A stretch of 64,000 nucleotides of DNA from NCBI RefSeq assembly GCF_029109325.1, contig NZ_JAQKQJ010000016.1, forward strand, positions 62,001 to 126,000. The letters run 5' to 3'. This document shows positions 30,168 to 40,453 of the stretch, piece after piece. Both the position numbers and the translations under genes were made by a program. The notes below the pieces were generated by a model. It was given only the letters and a program-made list of their open reading frames with translations. It was not told the DNA's origin and did not search any database. The DNA comes from Nodosilinea sp. PGN35 (GTDB lineage Bacteria > Cyanobacteriota > Cyanobacteriia > Phormidesmidales > Phormidesmidaceae). Position 1 is the stretch's first letter; each line of letters starts with the position of its first letter.

Positions 30168-30410
30168 GGCATGGAAGGTGAAAGTCCCTAGGGCAGGCAT
30201 CTCGCCTGCACGGGCCAGGTACCTGCCCTGCATCCATAAATCGATGTGGATGGTTGTAGTGCCATCTAGACCGCCGGAAGCCGGGGAAAAACCCTGGAGC
30301 TCAGCCAGTCCTTTGCTGGCGGTACTCTGGTAAAGGGGAACCGCGAGCGGTGAACCTTAGCAGGCTAACTGTCCCCTCCTTGGCGGGGTAGAGGTAGCTC
30401 AGATAGGGCC
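30168..30410 (+). other. structured RNA-like remnant, possibly degraded group II intron
   Basis: The segment GGAAGGTGAAAGTCC at about 30174 matches a phrase typical of the first domain of cyanobacterial group II introns. It is followed by several GC-rich inverted segments and GAACCGCGAGCGGTGAACC near 30340. Inside it, 30191-30232 is an inverted repeat with arms AGGGCAGG and CCTGCCCT, apparently a nested insertion. No intron-encoded reverse transcriptase is present. Identification is tentative. Confidence 0.3.
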
Positions 30411-30434
30411 AGCGGAGAGACTTCGTTCTGGCGG

Positions 30435-31190
30435 CTAACTTGGTGGTGCCGAGGGCAGCGCAGTCTTAAACAGTTGCAGCACCTGAGTCCAGGCGTCGCG
30501 GGCGGCGTCGGCCTGGTAGCTGTAGCGCTGGTCGCAGAAAAAGCCGTGCTCGGCACCGGGGTAGCGAAAGATTCGGTGGGGCACGCCGTGGTCGGTCAGC
30601 GCCGCTTCGATTTGATCTACTTCTTCTGCCGCAATTAGCGGATCCTGTTCGCCAAAGAAGCCGTAGAGGGTGCCCCGAATCTCTGGGGTGCGGCTGAGGG
30701 TGGGGTCGCCGCCGCCGGGGGTCATGGTGGCAATACCCGCCCCATAAAACGAGGCGGTGGCCGTCACCTCGGGCAGGGTGGCGGCCAGGTAGGCGACGTG
30801 GCCGCCGAAGCAAAAGCCGATGCAGCCGACGCCCTCGGCAATGACGTTGGCTTTGCTGTAGAGGTGGGCGATCGCCCCCTGCACATCCGCCAGCAGTTCC
30901 TCTGTCTGGGTGCCCTGCTTGTAGCGGCGGCCCAGCTCTAAATCTTCGGCGGTATAGCCCACCTCAAAACCAGGGGCCTGGCGGTGGTAGATGTGGGGGG
31001 CGATCGCCACGTAGCCCGCCCCCGCCAGTCTCTCCGCCACCTCGCGAATGTGGCTGTTGACGCCAAACACCTCTTGCAGCACCACCACCGCTGCAAACCG
31101 TCCAGGGCGCGAGGGCTCGGCCAGGTAGGCTAGAATTTCGGTATCGCCGCTGGGGATGCTAAGGGTTTCGGTACGCACTAGGGATGTCAT
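30435..31190 (-). CDS. dienelactone hydrolase family protein
   Basis: An alpha/beta hydrolase of about 251 residues from the ATG at 31190; the ATG at 31214 is also in frame. The nucleophile Cys sits in GCIGFCFGGHVAY, the hallmark of the family, and the catalytic His in GAEHGFFC. VVVLQEVFGVNSHIREVAERLA is the oxyanion-region motif. The natural substrate in cyanobacteria is unknown. It is divergent from plmA, with about 390 nt between them. Confidence 0.92.
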   Translation of the reverse strand: MTSLVRTETLSIPSGDTEILAYLAEPSRPGRFAAVVVLQEVFGVNSHIREVAERLAGAGYVAIAPHIYHRQAPGFEVGYTAEDLELGRRYKQGTQTEELLADVQGAIAHLYSKANVIAEGVGCIGFCFGGHVAYLAATLPEVTATASFYGAGIATMTPGGGDPTLSRTPEIRGTLYGFFGEQDPLIAAEEVDQIEAALTDHGVPHRIFRYPGAEHGFFCDQRYSYQADAARDAWTQVLQLFKTALPSAPPS

Positions 31191-31327
31191 GCCAGGCCTG
31201 TCTGGAGTCGTCATCCCCTACCTTAGCGTTGGGGTCGCTACAATTGTCAAAAATCATTGCGGTGGGCGGGGGCAGCAAACAAAACCCAGCCACTTTTTCA
31301 GAATCGTCCTAAATTGTCAGTACGGTC

Positions 31328-31426
31328 GCTGTATTTATAGCCATAGTCCCATTGGTGAGGTCATCCAGAAACCCTAGGAACGTTCAAGCGTTTTGAGGAA
31401 AATGTCTCAGCCGCACTGGCTACAGC
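31328..31426. repeat. interspersed AACGTT-core element, copy A
   Basis: Left end GCTGTA...TAGCC, core AACGTTCAAGCGTT and right end GGCTACAGC, about 99 bp. The ends are inverted relative to each other. It shares ends and core with copies B, C and D. It lies between the dienelactone hydrolase gene and plmA. Confidence 0.7.
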
Positions 31427-31464
31427 TATAGTTCTCATCGGTTCTCAGTAACGGCCCCTGCGGA

Positions 31465-31530
31465 GTCTGGCCCCCAGCGATCTGAACTCCAATGGTTTGA
31501 TTTCAGGGTTGATCTCAACCGGGGCCAGAC
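31465..31530. promoter_or_regulatory. 10-bp inverted repeat in the plmA leader
   Basis: Exact arms GTCTGGCCCC (31465-31474) and GGGGCCAGAC (31521-31530), 46 nt apart, ending 50 nt before the plmA start. It could be an operator for autoregulation or an RNA stem. There is no direct evidence for either. Confidence 0.4.
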
Positions 31531-31580
31531 AGTTTGGGGGAGCGTGATGGTTTGTCTGGCAACAGCCTGGAGGTAGTTTG

Positions 31581-32567
31581 GTGGTGCAGTTTCACATTCA
31601 GCCCGACAGCGAAATTCCGGCGTCGACCCAGCTCTACGACCAGATCTGGTTTGCGATCGCCTCGCGGCAGTACCCGCCCGGCTACCGGTTGCCCAGCACC
31701 CGTCAGCTGGCCATGCAGACGGGCCTGCACCGCAATACTATTAGCAAAGTCTACCGCCAGCTCGAGGACGCTGGGGTGGTCGAGGCCATGCCTGGCTCCG
31801 GCATCTACGTGCGTGAGCAAAACAGCACCGAAAGCGCCCGTCCCCAGACTATGCTGTGGGCCGAGTTTCCCCAGGCCCGCGACGTGGTTGAGACAGGGCT
31901 AGACGAGCTGCTGCGCCAGGGCTGCTCGCTCAACCAGGCGCGGGAGCTATTTTTGGCGGAGATCGACTGGCGGCTGCGCTGTAGCGCTCGGGTGCTGGTC
32001 ACCGCCCCCGGTCAAGATATCGGGGCCGGGCAGCTGATGGTGCGCGAGCTGGAGAGCGCCCTGCACATTCCGGTACAGCTGGTGCCCCTGGAAGAACTCG
32101 ACACAATTTTGGCCCAAACCCGCTCGGGCACGGTGGTCACCAGCCGCTACTTCATCAGCGAAGCCGAGGCGATCGCCGCCCCCAAGTCGGTGCGGGTGAT
32201 TCCGGTCGATATCTACGACTACAAAAAAGAGCTGGGCCTGCTGAAGGATTTGCCCAAGGGCACCTGCCTGGGCATGGTCAGCGTCAGCACCGGCATTCTG
32301 CGGGCGGCGGAGGTGATCAGCTACAGCCTGCGGGGCGACGAAATTTTGCTGATGTCGGCTCAAACCGACGACCCCTACAAGCTCAATGCCGTGATCCACA
32401 GCGCCCAGACCATTGTGGTGTTTGACGAGGCCAGTTTGCCCACGGTCAAAGAGGCGATCGCCGAAGCCCGCGAAGACCTGATTCGCCCGCCCAGGCTGGT
32501 GGTCTGCGACAACTACATCGGCGAAAAGTCGATCAACCTGCTCAAGCGCGAGCTGGGCCTAGACTAG
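31581..32567 (+). CDS. plmA: GntR-family regulator of the cyanobacterial PlmA type
   Basis: 328 residues from the GTG at 31581, which has GGAGGT about 7 nt upstream; TTG 31578 and GTG 31584 are alternatives. The N-terminal GntR winged helix is clear (STQLYDQIWFAIASRQYPPG; LPSTRQLAMQTGLHRNTISK; AMPGSGIYV). The C-terminal 230 residues are neither an aminotransferase nor a UTRA domain and fit the PlmA/Sll1961 family, which is cyanobacterial, of this length, and linked to PII-PipX signalling and photosystem balance. Two AACGTT-core elements flank the gene. Confidence 0.8.
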   Translation: MVQFHIQPDSEIPASTQLYDQIWFAIASRQYPPGYRLPSTRQLAMQTGLHRNTISKVYRQLEDAGVVEAMPGSGIYVREQNSTESARPQTMLWAEFPQARDVVETGLDELLRQGCSLNQARELFLAEIDWRLRCSARVLVTAPGQDIGAGQLMVRELESALHIPVQLVPLEELDTILAQTRSGTVVTSRYFISEAEAIAAPKSVRVIPVDIYDYKKELGLLKDLPKGTCLGMVSVSTGILRAAEVISYSLRGDEILLMSAQTDDPYKLNAVIHSAQTIVVFDEASLPTVKEAIAEAREDLIRPPRLVVCDNYIGEKSINLLKRELGLD

Positions 32568-32619
32568 CCTTGGGTAACCCGACTACCTAGCACTCCAAGG
32601 CATAAGTCAGCCAACCATT

Positions 32620-32650
32620 CCTGACACCTGACGCCCGAGACCTGATGCCC
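32620..32650. repeat. GACACCTGA-type degenerate repeat after plmA
   Basis: Units CTGACACCTGACGCC and GAGACCTGATGCC. The same type is found in frame inside metH at 20002-20072, so this repeat class occurs in both coding and intergenic DNA here. Confidence 0.65.
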
Positions 32651-32696
32651 TCCGCAACGGTGGCCATATTTCTGCCAGGCAGTACTAGCGTTGTCC

Positions 32697-32790
32697 GCTG
32701 TAGCTTCCCCCCGGTCGAAACAGTTCTTAAATAAACGTTCGAACGTTTGAACGTTTCCAGGGAAATTGTCCTAACCAGACTGGCTACAGC
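32697..32790. repeat. interspersed AACGTT-core element, copy B, overlapping the end of mtnB
   Basis: Left end GCTGTAGC at 32697, core AAACGTTCGAACGTTTGAAC from 32733 and right end GGCTACAGC at 32782-32790. The last 20 nt lie inside mtnB, whose final residues SCSQSG and stop codon are encoded by the element. About 94 bp. Confidence 0.75.
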
Positions 32791-33400
32791 TGATGTACTG
32801 GTAGAGCACCTGGGCGGCGGCGGCAAGGGTAGGGCCGAAGGTGAGGACGCCTTCTTCGTGGCCAGCCATGATCAAAATGCGGGTCTGGGCCAGGTTCCCC
32901 TGCCGCAAAAGCCGTTCCATTTCGTAGGCCATTGCTGGGGTGCCGTAGGGCACAGTGGCGGCGGTGGTGGGCAGTGCTTCCCGGTAGCGCTGCCAGAGAT
33001 CGCGGTTGTGGACGTGGATAATGGCTTGAATCTCAGCGCTGAAGCTGTAGAGGGCGGCGTGGGTCAGAGATTCGGACGACGCTTTGATGGGGCCGGTGCA
33101 GTGGAGGGTGTTGCCATCGATGTCCCACCCGTCCACCAGGGTGTAGTGGTCAGGGGTGGTGGCGGCCAAGTGCCCAGTCTGAGTGCCTGAGACCGCAAAG
33201 CTCTGGGGCGAGAGGCGCAGGCTGATGTTGCCATAGCCGATGCCGTTGGCGTAGAGGCCAATTTGCTGGGCCTGGTGCAGGCGATCGCGCCAAACCATTA
33301 GATCCGTCAGCAGGGACGCATCCATCGGCGGAGCAGGGGCCCACTGGCAAACGTACTTGATGACGCCTTCATCCATAACGCCTGGGTTGGGTGTGGCCAT
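32771..33400 (-). CDS. mtnB: class II aldolase/adducin family protein, probable methylthioribulose-1-phosphate dehydratase
   Basis: 209 residues. Class II aldolase features are GYGNISLRLS, SGTQTGHL, the zinc-binding pair in IIHVHNRDLW, and PYGTPAMAYEMERLL. HEEGVLTFGPTL near the end supplies the third metal His. It lies 10 nt after mtnA, the preceding enzyme of methionine salvage, which supports the MtnB reading, although class II aldolases act on many sugars. The last six residues and stop come from a repeat element, so the original C-terminus may have been replaced. Confidence 0.8.
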   Translation of the reverse strand: MATPNPGVMDEGVIKYVCQWAPAPPMDASLLTDLMVWRDRLHQAQQIGLYANGIGYGNISLRLSPQSFAVSGTQTGHLAATTPDHYTLVDGWDIDGNTLHCTGPIKASSESLTHAALYSFSAEIQAIIHVHNRDLWQRYREALPTTAATVPYGTPAMAYEMERLLRQGNLAQTRILIMAGHEEGVLTFGPTLAAAAQVLYQYISCSQSG

Positions 33401-33410
33401 AGTCTGCTTG

Positions 33411-34520
33411 TCAAGCTGTCGCCTGTTCTGGAAACAGGCTGAGCAGCCCAGCCTCCGAGGCCGGGCAGATGCCCCGTTCGGTAATCAGTCCGCTCACCAG
33501 GCGCGCCGGGGTGACATCAAAGCCATAGTTGGCGGCGGGGGAGGCCTCGGGGCAAATCAACACCGAGGTGATGCCGTGGGGAGAGCGCCCGTCCATGTAT
33601 TTGACCTCGTCCTGGCTGCGCTGCTCAATGGGAATTTCGCGCACGCCGTCCCGCAGGCTCCAGTCTAGGGTCGACGAGGGCAGCGCCACGTAGAAGGGGA
33701 CGCCGTTGTCGCGGGCGGCCAGGGCCTTGAGGTAGGTGCCAATTTTGTTGGCGACATCCCCCTGGCGGGTGGTGCGATCGGTGCCCACAATCACCAGATC
33801 CACCAGGCCGTGCTGCATCAGGTGGCCCCCCGCATTGTCGGGAATGACCGTGTGGGGCACCCCGTGCTGGCCCAGTTCCCAGGCGGTGAGCTTGGCTCCC
33901 TGATTGCGGGGGCGAGTTTCGTCTACCCAAACGTGGATGGGAATACCGCGATCGTGGGCCTGATACATCGGTGAGGTGGCGGTGCCCCAGTCTACACAGG
34001 CCAGCCACCCGGCATTGCAGTGGGTCAAAATATTCACGGTCTCCCCCGTCCGGGCGTGGATTTCTTCAATGAGCGGCAATCCGTGGAGTCCAATTTGACG
34101 ACACTGCTCTTCATCGGCGTCGAGAATGGCCGCAGCGTTTTGCCGCAGCCCCTCTACGGCGGCAGCGGGCGTTGTCACCTGTTGAAGCACCTGCATCTGC
34201 GAGTTTAGCGCCCAGTGCAGGTTGACGGCAGTGGGCCGGGTCTGGCCCAGGGTTTGGGCGGCCTGCTCCAGCAAGCTGCGAAAATCTGGATCTGAAGCCG
34301 CCTCCAGCGCCGCCAGATACATGCCCATGGCGGCGGTAGCCCCAATCAGAGGAGCCCCGCGCACCACCATGTCTTTGATGGCGTAGGCCGCCTCATCCAC
34401 GGAGGTCAGATCCATCCAGGTGAGCTGGTGGGGCAGCTGGCGCTGGTCAATTACCTGCACAATACAGGGGTTGTCTGGGTGAAGACGAATGGTTCTGGTA
34501 GGCTCACCGTGAATCTTCAT
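33411..34520 (-). CDS. mtnA: S-methyl-5-thioribose-1-phosphate isomerase
   Basis: Isomerase of methionine salvage, 369 residues, related to eIF2B alpha. Hallmarks are RGAPLIGATAAMGMYLA, the catalytic Cys in ILTHCNAGWLA, VWVDETRPRNQGAKLTAWEL, and the catalytic Asp region IVGTDRTTRQGDVANKIGTY. It is the first gene of an mtnA-mtnB pair. Later salvage genes are absent from the window. Confidence 0.95.
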   Translation of the reverse strand: MKIHGEPTRTIRLHPDNPCIVQVIDQRQLPHQLTWMDLTSVDEAAYAIKDMVVRGAPLIGATAAMGMYLAALEAASDPDFRSLLEQAAQTLGQTRPTAVNLHWALNSQMQVLQQVTTPAAAVEGLRQNAAAILDADEEQCRQIGLHGLPLIEEIHARTGETVNILTHCNAGWLACVDWGTATSPMYQAHDRGIPIHVWVDETRPRNQGAKLTAWELGQHGVPHTVIPDNAGGHLMQHGLVDLVIVGTDRTTRQGDVANKIGTYLKALAARDNGVPFYVALPSSTLDWSLRDGVREIPIEQRSQDEVKYMDGRSPHGITSVLICPEASPAANYGFDVTPARLVSGLITERGICPASEAGLLSLFPEQATA

Positions 34521-34720
34521 AGGCTCGTTTTAGCGGTTATGACCTGCATTATGACAGGCTAAGGCCGCAGGCGCGGCAGCAGCGTCTCTTTGACTGCCGC
34601 GATACCCCTGGCCCAAGGGAGACTTTCCAGGACGCATTGACCGGAGGTGAACTGTGGGGTAGCGGTCAGGGTTTTGGAGCCATTTAAGGGCCGTGCTGCC
34701 CTCAGCCTGAGGTTTGGCCG

Positions 34721-34891
34721 CTAATCTTCCTGCCTCAAAGCGTCAATGGTTTCTTGGCTGAGCAACGGCTTAAGCTGGGCCTGCACAGTTTCAGACTGAT
34801 TGCCCCAGAGCATTTTGCAAAAGGCTCCTTTGCCCTGCTCACTGGCTCGGTTAAACACCCCAGCCAGCTTTTCACAGTTGGTGTCTCCCAT
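34721..34891 (-). CDS. small hypothetical protein (56 residues)
   Basis: From the ATG at 34891 with a ribosome site AGAGG 7 nt upstream; a further upstream ATG would put that site inside the gene. The product begins MGDTNCEKLAGVFNRASEQG, has two Cys and a helical C-terminus ending ETIDALRQED. I do not recognise the family. The good ribosome site and regular amphipathic pattern favour a real gene. Confidence 0.5.
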   Translation of the reverse strand: MGDTNCEKLAGVFNRASEQGKGAFCKMLWGNQSETVQAQLKPLLSQETIDALRQED

Positions 34892-34980
34892 CGTGAAACC
34901 TCTCAAATGGTGATGTCAGCATAGCGGCTCTAGACCGCTGGCGCATGGGCTAGGCCGGTAAAGCAGTAATTCTTGTTGTG

Positions 34981-35056
34981 GCTTATATAGCCCTGGTCAC
35001 TTAGGTTAGGACACTCAGAACCCTCAGAAACGTTTGAACGTTCGAACGTTTTCAGG
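34981..35056. repeat. interspersed AACGTT-core element, copy D (one end missing)
   Basis: Left end GCTTATATAGCC, a GGTTAGGACA block shared in reverse with copy B, and core AAACGTTTGAACGTTCGAAC. The right end is not found, because a T-rich stretch follows. It lies downstream of clpC and upstream of the 56-residue ORF. Confidence 0.6.
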
Positions 35057-35299
35057 TTTGATATTTTTTTATTTTCAGGGCTTTTGCTGGGGTGTGCCCG
35101 GGAAGCTGTTGCAGAACTCCCCTGGATTAGCCTGCTCTATTCATGGGCCGACTGAGAGGTCTGTCCTTGCCGTTTAGGCGGGAATTTACTCTGGAGTGAA
35201 CTGCCTCCCCTGGATTCCTGCGGCCACCGGCATGACAGTCACTGATTGCCGGTGGCCTGAATAATCTTGGCTAACCAAGGTGGCTTGAGACAATAGAAT

Positions 35300-35325
35300 G
35301 CCGTCCTCCCCAAGGGGAGGACGGC
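35300..35325 (-). terminator. strong hairpin after clpC
   Basis: Perfect 12-bp arms GCCGTCCTCCCC and GGGGAGGACGGC with a 2-nt AA centre, about 28 nt after the clpC stop. On the minus strand it is followed by ATTCTATT, a weak T-tract. The gap from 34892 to 35352 holds this hairpin and element D, and nothing else I recognise. Confidence 0.7.
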
Positions 35326-35352
35326 GGGTGCGATCAGTCGAGGATTGCGGCC

Positions 35353-37818
<2,466 letters not shown>

Positions 37819-38017
37819 GATGGTATTAATCACCTGGTGCGTGCCGGATAGGCAAATTCTAGCACAGCGATTTTTGTCGGTTGTGCCCTAACAAACAGCC
37901 GGTTTCCCGCGCTTAGTTGGCGTCCTCCTAAAACCGTAAAAATTAGTTGGGATCGCCCACTGTCAATCGGTTGAGTCTGGAGGAAATGTAAATTTTCTCA
38001 ACTTTTAAGGTTCGGTT

Positions 38018-38767
38018 TTAGGTTCGGTTGAGCGATAAGTTTTCGTTGTGGAGCTGCCATCCCTGGCGCTTAAGCCGATGGCAAGTCGCGCCGTGCTGCT
38101 GTCGCAGGCGATCGCGAAATTCAGCGGTTTTAAGGGAATTTTGCCAGAGAATCAGGGCGTCTTCGCCGTCGGCATAGTAGCGGCGGCGGCGGCCCAGGGT
38201 TTCAAAGCCAAAGCTCTCATAAAGGGCCAGGGCACGGCTGTTGGAGGGGCGTACCTCCAGGGTGGCGCGGGTGAGGGCAGGTCGGCCCTCGGCGGCCAGA
38301 TGGCGCTCACCGCAGGCATCCTGGAGCAAATTGACCAGCAGCCATTTCCCCAGCCCCCGCCGCTGGTAGCGGGGATCGATGGCCAGCACCGTAATGTGGG
38401 CTTCATCTAAAATCGCCCAGTAGCAGCCCAAACCGAGAACTGTAGATGCGTCGGCGCTGTCTTCCCCCAACCTGTGGGCGGGCGGGGAGGCGGCATCCTC
38501 CAATTCTGGCTTGGGCTCTGGCTCTGACCCTGGGGAGATTTTCAAGGCCGCCATCGAAGCGGTCGATAGTTCGGCTCTGGGCGGTTCGATATGTTGAGGT
38601 TCGATAGGTTGAGATCTATGCTCTAGCATCAGCAGGCAGCTGTTGGGGCTGTCGATCTCGCGTCGGTAGCCCTCCGCCGACCAGAGCCCGCCCAGGCTGC
38701 GCTGGTCAAGGGCCACCAGCGCAGCGATATCGTCGTGGCAGGGAGCCTGGCAAGCAAGGTAGCCCAC
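38018..38767 (-). CDS. rimI: GNAT acetyltransferase, RimI type, with a long internal insertion
   Basis: 249 residues; classical RimI is about 150-160. The acetyl-CoA motif is IDPRYQRRGLGKWLLVNLL, followed by LEVRPSNSRALALYESFGFE, both typical of ribosomal-protein-alanine N-acetyltransferase. Residues about 42-92 are a Pro/Glu/Ser-rich insertion that splits the N-terminal part of the domain, and its DNA contains repeated GGTTCGATA and GTTGAG units. Assignment to RimI rather than another GNAT protein is probable, not certain. Confidence 0.8.
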   Translation of the reverse strand: MGYLACQAPCHDDIAALVALDQRSLGGLWSAEGYRREIDSPNSCLLMLEHRSQPIEPQHIEPPRAELSTASMAALKISPGSEPEPKPELEDAASPPAHRLGEDSADASTVLGLGCYWAILDEAHITVLAIDPRYQRRGLGKWLLVNLLQDACGERHLAAEGRPALTRATLEVRPSNSRALALYESFGFETLGRRRRYYADGEDALILWQNSLKTAEFRDRLRQQHGATCHRLKRQGWQLHNENLSLNRT

Positions 38768-38936
38768 AAATACCGATGGTTAAATACCGATGATTTGGAT
38801 TTGTCTAATAAAAACCGTCACAGCCCTTAATTGTACACTGGTCACTGGGGCAATGTAGGCCCAGGCCCCTCTGCCGGCTGAGGGTTGTGGCTAACTGTAC
38901 CGATAGCTTGAGTTTTTTTACCTTTCTGTGAGCGCA

Positions 38937-40358
38937 ATGTCTATGGTTTCGACTTCTCCTGCACCGGCATCCACAGCTGACAGCCGTCAGTATCTCCCCC
39001 CGGCCAATGGCGACGGCCCGCTGTCCCCCAATCAGCAGCTGCTACCCCTCACCGCTACCACTACCCCAGACGACCACCTGAGCATTGGCGGTTGCGACGT
39101 CGTAGATCTGGTGGAGCGCTTTGGCACCCCTCTATATATTCTCGACGACCACACCCTGCGCACCGCCTGTCGCCAGTATCGTCAGGGGTTTGAGCGCTAC
39201 TACCCCGGCGAGGCGCTGGTGGTTTACGCCTCCAAAGCCTGGAACTGCCTGGCGGTGTGTGCCATCGTCACCGCTGAGGGGCTCGGGATTGATGTGGTGT
39301 CGGCGGGAGAACTGCTCACGGCCACCGGAGCCGGGGCCAGCCCCGATCGCATCTACTTCCACGGCAACAACAAGTCCTTTGAGGAACTCACCCTGGCGGT
39401 GGAGGTGGGCTGCCGCGTTGTTGTAGACAACTGGCTCGAACTCAAAACCCTGGGCGAACTGGCCACCCGCGAGGGCAAAACCGTGCCGATTCTGCTGCGG
39501 GTCACCCCCGGCATTGAGTGCCACACCCACGAATACATTCGCACCGGCCACCTCGACAGCAAGTTTGGCTTCGACCCCGACCAGATCGAAGCCGTGTTTG
39601 AGTTTTTGAGCGGCCAGCCCCAGCTCCACTGTCTGGGTGTGCATGCCCACATTGGCTCGCAGATTTTTGAGCTCAACCCCCACACTGACCTGGGGGGCGT
39701 GATGGCCCAGTGGATGGTAACGGCCCAGCGCTACGGCCTCCCTCTGAGCGAACTGGATGTGGGCGGCGGCCTGGGCATTCGCTACACCGAGGGCGACGAC
39801 CCACCCAGCATCGACACCTGGGTAAAAACCGTCTGCGAAAGCGTGATCGCGGCCTGTGCCGCCCACGATATTCCCCTGCCCAGGCTGCTGTGTGAACCGG
39901 GGCGATCGCTGATTGGCCCGGCCTGCGTCACCGCCTATCGGGTGGGCAGCCAGAAGGTGATTCCCGGTCTGCGCACCTACGCCGCCATCGACGGCGGCAT
40001 GTCTGACAACCCACGCCCCATCACCTACCAGTCGGTGTACCGGGCGCTGGTGGCCAACCGCATGGCGGCTCCTTTGGCCGAAACCGTGACCTTAGCCGGT
40101 AAGCACTGCGAGTCTGGCGATATTCTAATTAAGGATGCGGCTCTGCCCGAGTTGAAGAGCGGGGATGTGGTTACTATTGCGGGCACGGGTGCCTACAATT
40201 ACAGCATGGCTTCGAACTACAACCGGGTGCCTCGGCCAGCGGCGGTGCTGGTGGCTGACGGTGACGCCACCCTGATTATTCGCCGGGAAACCGTGGCAGA
40301 TTTGCTTCGGCAAGACTGTCTGCCCGAAACCCTCAGGCCCACAGCAAAGTCTACCTAG
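38937..40358 (+). CDS. lysA: diaminopimelate decarboxylase
   Basis: PLP enzyme for the last step of lysine synthesis, about 473 residues from the ATG at 38937 (GTG 38928 possible). The PLP lysine is in VVYASKAWNCLA, the barrel has HGNNKSFEELTLAVE and HAHIGSQIF, and the C-terminal domain has LCEPGRSLIGPA and CESGDILIKDA. An N-terminal extension of about 45 residues is not conserved. It is followed after 95 nt by cdaA. Confidence 0.97.
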   Translation: MSMVSTSPAPASTADSRQYLPPANGDGPLSPNQQLLPLTATTTPDDHLSIGGCDVVDLVERFGTPLYILDDHTLRTACRQYRQGFERYYPGEALVVYASKAWNCLAVCAIVTAEGLGIDVVSAGELLTATGAGASPDRIYFHGNNKSFEELTLAVEVGCRVVVDNWLELKTLGELATREGKTVPILLRVTPGIECHTHEYIRTGHLDSKFGFDPDQIEAVFEFLSGQPQLHCLGVHAHIGSQIFELNPHTDLGGVMAQWMVTAQRYGLPLSELDVGGGLGIRYTEGDDPPSIDTWVKTVCESVIAACAAHDIPLPRLLCEPGRSLIGPACVTAYRVGSQKVIPGLRTYAAIDGGMSDNPRPITYQSVYRALVANRMAAPLAETVTLAGKHCESGDILIKDAALPELKSGDVVTIAGTGAYNYSMASNYNRVPRPAAVLVADGDATLIIRRETVADLLRQDCLPETLRPTAKST

Positions 40359-40453
40359 CCAGCAACCGTTGCTAGTCTTGGGCAGGGTTTTGCCAAGGGG
40401 TTGCTCGGGCCGCCCCATCGCACAGCCGCTCAGGCACCATCCTCTAACGCTGC

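Noticed and set aside
30165..30260. GGTGAAAGTCC as part of a cobalamin riboswitch
   Set aside because: The B12-box core (GCCACTG and CCCGCNACTGT) is absent, and no plus-strand gene follows; the next gene ends there from the opposite strand.
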